The notes below the pieces were generated by a model. The model made no database searches. It was not told where the DNA came from and saw nothing but the letters and a program-made list of their open reading frames with translations. A stretch of 19,579 bases of DNA from JAVJSU01 sp040219275 (GTDB lineage: Bacteria > Chloroflexota > Anaerolineae > Aggregatilineales > Phototrophicaceae): contig JAVJSU010000002.1 of the NCBI GenBank assembly GCA_040219275.1, positions 1 through 19,579 of the forward strand, written 5' to 3'. Made by a program: the position numbers and the translations under genes. Positions 16,017-19,579 of this stretch are shown here, in pieces; positions within the stretch are counted from its first letter, which is position 1, and every line of letters starts with the position of its first letter.

Positions 16017-16997
16017 ATGACAACTATCATTCCAGCTTTGCCCGTTAACGTTCGCCAGACAATGCTCAGGCAGATGCTAACGATTCGCCAAACCGAGAAT
16101 GAAATCCAAGGATTATTTCTAGCGAATCTCGTTAGAGGCACTACTCATCTGGCAGTTGGTCAAGAGGCATGTGCCGTTGGTACGGCGGCAGTTTTGCAAG
16201 ATGGCGATACAGTGACCTGTACCTATCGCGGGCATCACCATGCGTTGGCGCTTGGCATGACAGTCAAAGCGATGATGGCGGAAATGATGGGCAAAGCAAG
16301 TGGTGCTTGCAAAGGCAAAGGTGGCTCAATGCACATGACTGATGCATCTATCGGTCTTTTAGGCGCAAACGCTATCGTCGGCGGGCAAATTCCTATCGCT
16401 ATCGGTGCAGGATTGACAGCCCAAATTAAGAAAACAGGCGCAATTGCCGTTACGTTTTTTGGCGACGGAACCACAAATATTGGTGCTTTTCATGAATCGA
16501 TGAATATGGCGGCAATCTGGAAATTGCCGGTTCTTTTTATTTGTGAGAATAACCAATACGGCGAATATAGTGCAGTTCACAAAACAACCCCGATAACCGA
16601 TCTTGCTATCCGCGCAGACTCCTATAATATGCCCGGAATCATTGTTGATGGTCAGGATGCCGAGGCTGTTTATAGCGTGGTTAAGACCTCGGCGGATCGT
16701 GCAAGGGCAGGAGAGGGACCCTCCTTCCTTGAGTTGAAAACCTATCGCTATCAGGGGCATTCACGTACAGATACAGGTCCCTACCGCCCTGAAGGTGAAC
16801 TTGAAGCATGGCTGAAACGCGATCCTATTGACATTCTGAAGAATCGAATGATCGATGATGGTCAGCTTGATGATGATGAATTTGCTGAGATGCAGCATTC
16901 TGCTGAACTTGAAGTGCATACAGCATTAGCGTGGGCAAAGGATGAACCATTCCCTACCCCGGAAGAATTATTGACTGATATTTATTTCGAGGGATGA
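16017..16997 (+). CDS. TPP-dependent 2-oxo acid dehydrogenase, E1 alpha subunit
   Basis: A 326-residue alpha subunit that, with the next gene, decarboxylates a 2-oxo acid (or cleaves acetoin) using thiamine diphosphate. The TPP motif begins with GDGTTNIG (149-156) and ends with ENN (177-179). The loop with H73/H74 (RGHHHALALG) and the region YRYQGHSRTDTGPYR (243-257) resemble PDH and acetoin dehydrogenase E1 alpha. The ATG at 16017 has AAGGA seven bases upstream; an in-frame ATG at 15975 has no ribosome site and would add a non-family extension. E1 beta starts seven bases after the stop. No E3 gene is present here, so a shared E3 elsewhere is likely. Confidence 0.93.
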   Translation: MTTIIPALPVNVRQTMLRQMLTIRQTENEIQGLFLANLVRGTTHLAVGQEACAVGTAAVLQDGDTVTCTYRGHHHALALGMTVKAMMAEMMGKASGACKGKGGSMHMTDASIGLLGANAIVGGQIPIAIGAGLTAQIKKTGAIAVTFFGDGTTNIGAFHESMNMAAIWKLPVLFICENNQYGEYSAVHKTTPITDLAIRADSYNMPGIIVDGQDAEAVYSVVKTSADRARAGEGPSFLELKTYRYQGHSRTDTGPYRPEGELEAWLKRDPIDILKNRMIDDGQLDDDEFAEMQHSAELEVHTALAWAKDEPFPTPEELLTDIYFEG

Positions 16998-17004
16998 TTA
17001 TTTC

Positions 17005-17979
17005 ATGACTGTGATAACCTATCGTGAAGCTGTTCAAAAAGCACTTGCGGATGAATTGCGAACAGATGAAAATGTCATTTTTTTTGGCGAAGATGTTGCC
17101 GAAGCAGGTGGCGCGTTTAAAGTAACACCGGGTCTGTGGGAAGAATTTGGACCGGATAGAGTACGAGATACACCCATTTCCGAACAAGCAATTGTTGGAG
17201 CGGCGTTAGGGTCTGCGATTACCGGTTTGCGCCCTGTTGCGGAGTTGATGTTCGCGGATTTTATTCCGGTAGCAATGGATCAAATTGTGAATCAGGTTGC
17301 TAAGTATCGCTATATGAGTGGTGGTCAATTTGTGATTCCACTGACGATACGTTCTGCACAGGGTGGTGGTGCGGGTTTTGGCACACAGCATTCCCAATGT
17401 GCAGAGTCCTGGTTGATGAACTTCCCCGGCATTAAAGTGGTTGTTCCTGCTACACCAGCCGATATGTATGGTCTTCTGCGTGGCGCAATTCGTGAGGATA
17501 ATCCGGTTTATGTCCTTGAGCATAAAGCACTATATAATATGAAGGGTGAAGTCCCTGATGACCTACAACCGATGGCATTAGGCGAAGCACGCGTCGTAAG
17601 AGAAGGCACTGACGTAACAATTGTTGCTATACAGATGATGCTCCACCGATCACTTGAAGCGGCAGAACAACTGGAAAAAGAAGGCATCAGTTGTGAGGTG
17701 GTTGATCTGCGCTGTATGGCACCATTAGATACAGCAACTGTTTTAGCATCTATCAAGAAGACTAACCGTCTTGTGATTGTTGAAGAAGCACCACATTCCT
17801 CAGGCTGGGGTGGCGATATTGCTTCACTCGCGGCAGACGAGGGGATTTATTATCTGGAAGCACCCGTTAAACGTGTGAACTTTGGTGGATCGCTGATTCC
17901 TTACAGCCCACCGCTTGAAGACAGTGCTATCCCTAATGTGGAGCGCATTGCCCATGCTATCCGCTCCGTAATTATTTAA
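17005..17979 (+). CDS. TPP-dependent 2-oxo acid dehydrogenase, E1 beta subunit
   Basis: A 324-residue beta subunit of the usual length. Visible marks are GED (28-30), the TPP-activating Glu at E60 in TPISEQ, the catalytic His at H129 in GTQHSQ, and the C-terminal half with VVDLRCMAPLD (232-242), VEEA (259-262) and GGDIASL (269-275). It joins E1 alpha in an alpha2beta2 tetramer in the cytoplasm. A ribosome site AGGGA overlaps the end of the alpha gene, so the two are coupled. Sequence blocks fit both pyruvate and acetoin dehydrogenases; with a sugar-acid pathway upstream, pyruvate is the simplest guess. Confidence 0.94.
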   Translation: MTVITYREAVQKALADELRTDENVIFFGEDVAEAGGAFKVTPGLWEEFGPDRVRDTPISEQAIVGAALGSAITGLRPVAELMFADFIPVAMDQIVNQVAKYRYMSGGQFVIPLTIRSAQGGGAGFGTQHSQCAESWLMNFPGIKVVVPATPADMYGLLRGAIREDNPVYVLEHKALYNMKGEVPDDLQPMALGEARVVREGTDVTIVAIQMMLHRSLEAAEQLEKEGISCEVVDLRCMAPLDTATVLASIKKTNRLVIVEEAPHSSGWGGDIASLAADEGIYYLEAPVKRVNFGGSLIPYSPPLEDSAIPNVERIAHAIRSVII

Positions 17980-18040
17980 TTGAACAAGACTATGCCGATC
18001 TGCTATCCACATGCCAATCGGCTAACAGCGAGTAAGTATC

Positions 18041-18865
18041 ATGCCAAATCTCTCTGACGAAACAAAATTTCTCATTGACTTTAATGTGCAAGATGTCGCT
18101 GTGGCGCTTGGATTTAACATTTCGGCTTCGGCAGGCGCAGTAATCCTTGATACAAGCGAAGCGGATTTTGTAGCGTATATAAACGAAGCGAATCAGACCG
18201 TTACAGAGGTGGCGACGCGACTGCTTTCGACCGATGAAAGCATTGGGGCAATGGTCAATAACCTGAGTCAATATAAACGTATATTAGCAATAGGAGATTC
18301 TATCACGACCTATCGCTATAGCTATGCTCGTATGCTAGCCCCTTTGTTACCACAGGCTGAAGTTATCAATCACGGCTATTCCGGTTACACATCAAATCAT
18401 GGATTAGAACTGACTCATACGCGTTTTCTCGGTTTGCAACCTGATCTGGTCTTCATCAAATATGGGGTCAATGACTGCAAACGGTTTAGTGGTGCAAATG
18501 GACGAACACTGGTTTCTGCAGACGATTATCGTGGCAACATCAGTGGGATTATTAATGCGTTCCAACAATATTCCGATGCAAAAATTTTTCTCTTAACACC
18601 TACACCGATTGTTTCTGAAATCGTTGATCCCAATGAGGATTTTAAAGCAGTTTACATGCACTGGCAGAATCGTGATATAAAACAGTTTTCTGAGATTGTG
18701 CGTGAACTGAGTGACGAATTTCAAACTAAATTTGTCGATCTGTACAGTACGTTGGGCGATGATCCAGATGCGTCACTATATCTGGCAGATGGGTTGCATC
18801 CTAACTTTGCTGGACACCAGAAAATATTAAAAACAATTGCGCTTTCATTTCAGATAACTTCTTAA
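18041..18865 (+). CDS. SGNH/GDSL-type hydrolase
   Basis: A 274-residue putative esterase. Residues 79-268 are an SGNH fold: block I GDSIT (85-89) with nucleophile S87, block III GVND (142-145) with N144, and block V DGLHP (250-254) giving the D250/H253 pair. Residues 1-78 are a predominantly helical extension with no family match that I can name. There is no signal peptide, so it is probably cytoplasmic and may remove acyl or acetyl groups from an imported sugar derivative, which is an inference. It follows E1 beta by 61 bases, where GCCGAT and ATCGGC (17994-17999, 18017-18022) could form a weak hairpin. The ribosome site (GCGAG) is poor. It is the last recognisable member of the plus-strand run. 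Confidence 0.85.
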   Translation: MPNLSDETKFLIDFNVQDVAVALGFNISASAGAVILDTSEADFVAYINEANQTVTEVATRLLSTDESIGAMVNNLSQYKRILAIGDSITTYRYSYARMLAPLLPQAEVINHGYSGYTSNHGLELTHTRFLGLQPDLVFIKYGVNDCKRFSGANGRTLVSADDYRGNISGIINAFQQYSDAKIFLLTPTPIVSEIVDPNEDFKAVYMHWQNRDIKQFSEIVRELSDEFQTKFVDLYSTLGDDPDASLYLADGLHPNFAGHQKILKTIALSFQITS

Positions 18866-19050
18866 GTTTAGAGCTTTATCCATGATTTTCAACTTTCATC
18901 TGGTACCGTTGGTCACATTAACCCTTGAACTCTGTGACAAATGCTAATTCTTGGTCAAGGTAAGATAGTATCCATTTACCAAGATGATTAGGCTATTGTA
19001 GCTTTGGCAGATCAAAATCGTGTCAGATGTTTTTACCGTCTTTTATGTCT

Positions 19051-19293
19051 TTACAAATTACAGTTGTAATCACATTTCTTAAATATTTGACTTAGCCGCG
19101 TCCAGTGGATATCAAGCGCTACGCCAATTTTCCGATAGCTCATGCCCTGTTCGCGCATAGCCAGAATATCAGCGTGGAGTCGAGCTTTATCAGGGTTGCC
19201 TAGATCACTTTCGGTTGAGGCTGGAAGAGGAATATCAAAGCGGAGTATATGCCTAGTTAACGGAACTGAGACCCTCAGGTCCACAATAAACAT
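19051..19293 (-). pseudogene. Recombinase-like helix-turn-helix remnant
   Basis: An 80-residue open frame. Residues about 35-72 (KARLHADILAMREQGMSYRK followed by IGVALDIHW and TRLSQIFK) look like the helix-turn-helix found at the C-terminus of serine recombinases and related proteins. The first 34 residues do not resemble a domain I know. The ATG has no ribosome site, the in-frame upstream sequence soon meets a stop, and no catalytic domain is visible. It is therefore best read as a truncated remnant of a mobile-element gene, though a small DNA-binding protein is possible. Confidence 0.45.
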
Positions 19294-19306
19294 AATATTA
19301 AGATAG

Positions 19307-19344
19307 AAGTCCTAAATTTGGCGAAAAGCGCCACTTTTGGACTT
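19307..19344. terminator. Interrupted hairpin near the HTH remnant
   Basis: AAGTCC (19307-19312) pairs with GGACTT (19339-19344), and TGGCG (19319-19323) pairs with CGCCA (19329-19333) around an AAAAG loop. A short T-run follows on the plus strand and an A-run precedes it on the other strand. It could be a terminator or an end of a small mobile element. Confidence 0.5.
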
Positions 19345-19448
19345 TTTGCGTTAATTTAGCGGAAGCCTACGGAGCTAACTCAATATTATACCAATCATGG
19401 GCATTGTTGAATAGACAATCTGCGTCACAAGTAGCAGAACTAGTGGGT

Positions 19449-19486
19449 CAAATGGCATGAAGAACGCCATTTGTTGAGCCGCTCAA
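19449..19486. repeat. Two adjacent palindromes at the composition change
   Basis: CAAATGGC (19449-19456) pairs with GCCATTTG (19466-19473). It is followed at once by TTGAGC, one base, GCTCAA (19474-19486). From here on the sequence becomes GC-rich. Such clustered palindromes fit an element end or a terminator for a minus-strand gene entering from the right. Confidence 0.4.
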
Positions 19487-19516
19487 TCGGTCGGTGAGTG
19501 ACTGCCGCAGAAGCTC

Positions 19517-19579
19517 CTACCCGGTGAAGTCGACGAGCACGAGCACGGTCGCGCCGTTGTCGCCGTTTGCCATTCCAGA
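19517..19579 (-). CDS. Possible C-terminal end of a gene entering from the right
   Basis: A minus-strand frame open to the window edge encodes 20 residues, ending DNGATVLVLVDFTG, and then TAG. Nearly all third positions are G or C (GTG, CTC, GTC, GAC, TTC, ACC), unlike any gene in the island. The piece is too short to assign, and chance is possible. Confidence 0.25.
   Translation of the reverse strand, partial: SGMANGDNGATVLVLVDFTG

Noticed and set aside
18912..18938. GTCACA...TGTGAC hairpin after the SGNH gene
   Set aside because: The stem is only six bases with a 15-base loop and no T-run, so it is too weak to call a terminator. CTTGGT...ACCAAG at 18950-18983 is similarly weak.
1..19579. 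tRNA, rRNA, CRISPR array or intact insertion sequence
   Set aside because: I saw no tRNA-like cloverleaf, no ribosomal RNA sequence, no regularly spaced repeats and no complete transposase.

Overview
This window is a carbohydrate-catabolism island of about 19 kb from a bacterium of moderate G+C content. The gene families and the style of the proteins (RbsC-type sugar ABC permeases, AraA-like isomerases, paired enolase-superfamily enzymes, E1/E2 oxo-acid dehydrogenase genes) suggest a free-living heterotroph, possibly Chloroflexota. That placement is an inference from gene content only; no marker gene is present. Left block (209-8866, minus strand), in transcription order: a RhaM-type sugar mutarotase, a secreted sugar-binding protein, permease, double ATPase, second permease, an AraA/fucose-isomerase-like enzyme, a TIM-barrel isomerase/epimerase and an SDR dehydrogenase. 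A strong hairpin separates the binding protein from the first permease. Centre (9010-10716, plus strand): a 568-residue regulator joining a complete DeoR-type repressor to a second complete ligand-binding module. That module is visibly a paralogue of the periplasmic binding protein encoded next door. Right of it, two enolase-superfamily genes run on the minus strand (10758-13036). They diverge from a plus-strand run: Gfo/Idh/MocA dehydrogenase, small cupin, lipoyl-bearing E2 acyltransferase, TPP-dependent E1 alpha and beta, and an SGNH hydrolase (13182-18865). No kinase, aldolase, lyase or E3 gene lies inside the window. Working model (inference): an imported sugar, probably a 6-deoxy-hexose such as L-rhamnose or L-fucose or a related aldose, is equilibrated by the mutarotase. 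It is then isomerised and/or oxidised and dehydrated, and a resulting 2-oxo acid or aldehyde-level product may pass to the E1/E2 complex. An 8-base element, TTGTTGAA or its complement TTCAACAA, recurs in the intergenic regions before the mutarotase, binding-protein, isomerase and divergent enolase/dehydrogenase units. It usually overlaps or abuts plausible promoters, so it is the best candidate operator for the fused regulator. The right end (19051-19579) is different: a small helix-turn-helix recombinase-like remnant, several hairpins and an abrupt change to GC-rich sequence suggest the edge of a mobile or foreign segment, or an assembly joint. The first 208 bases, 7045-7370, 15828-16016 and 18866-19050 hold no gene I can support.
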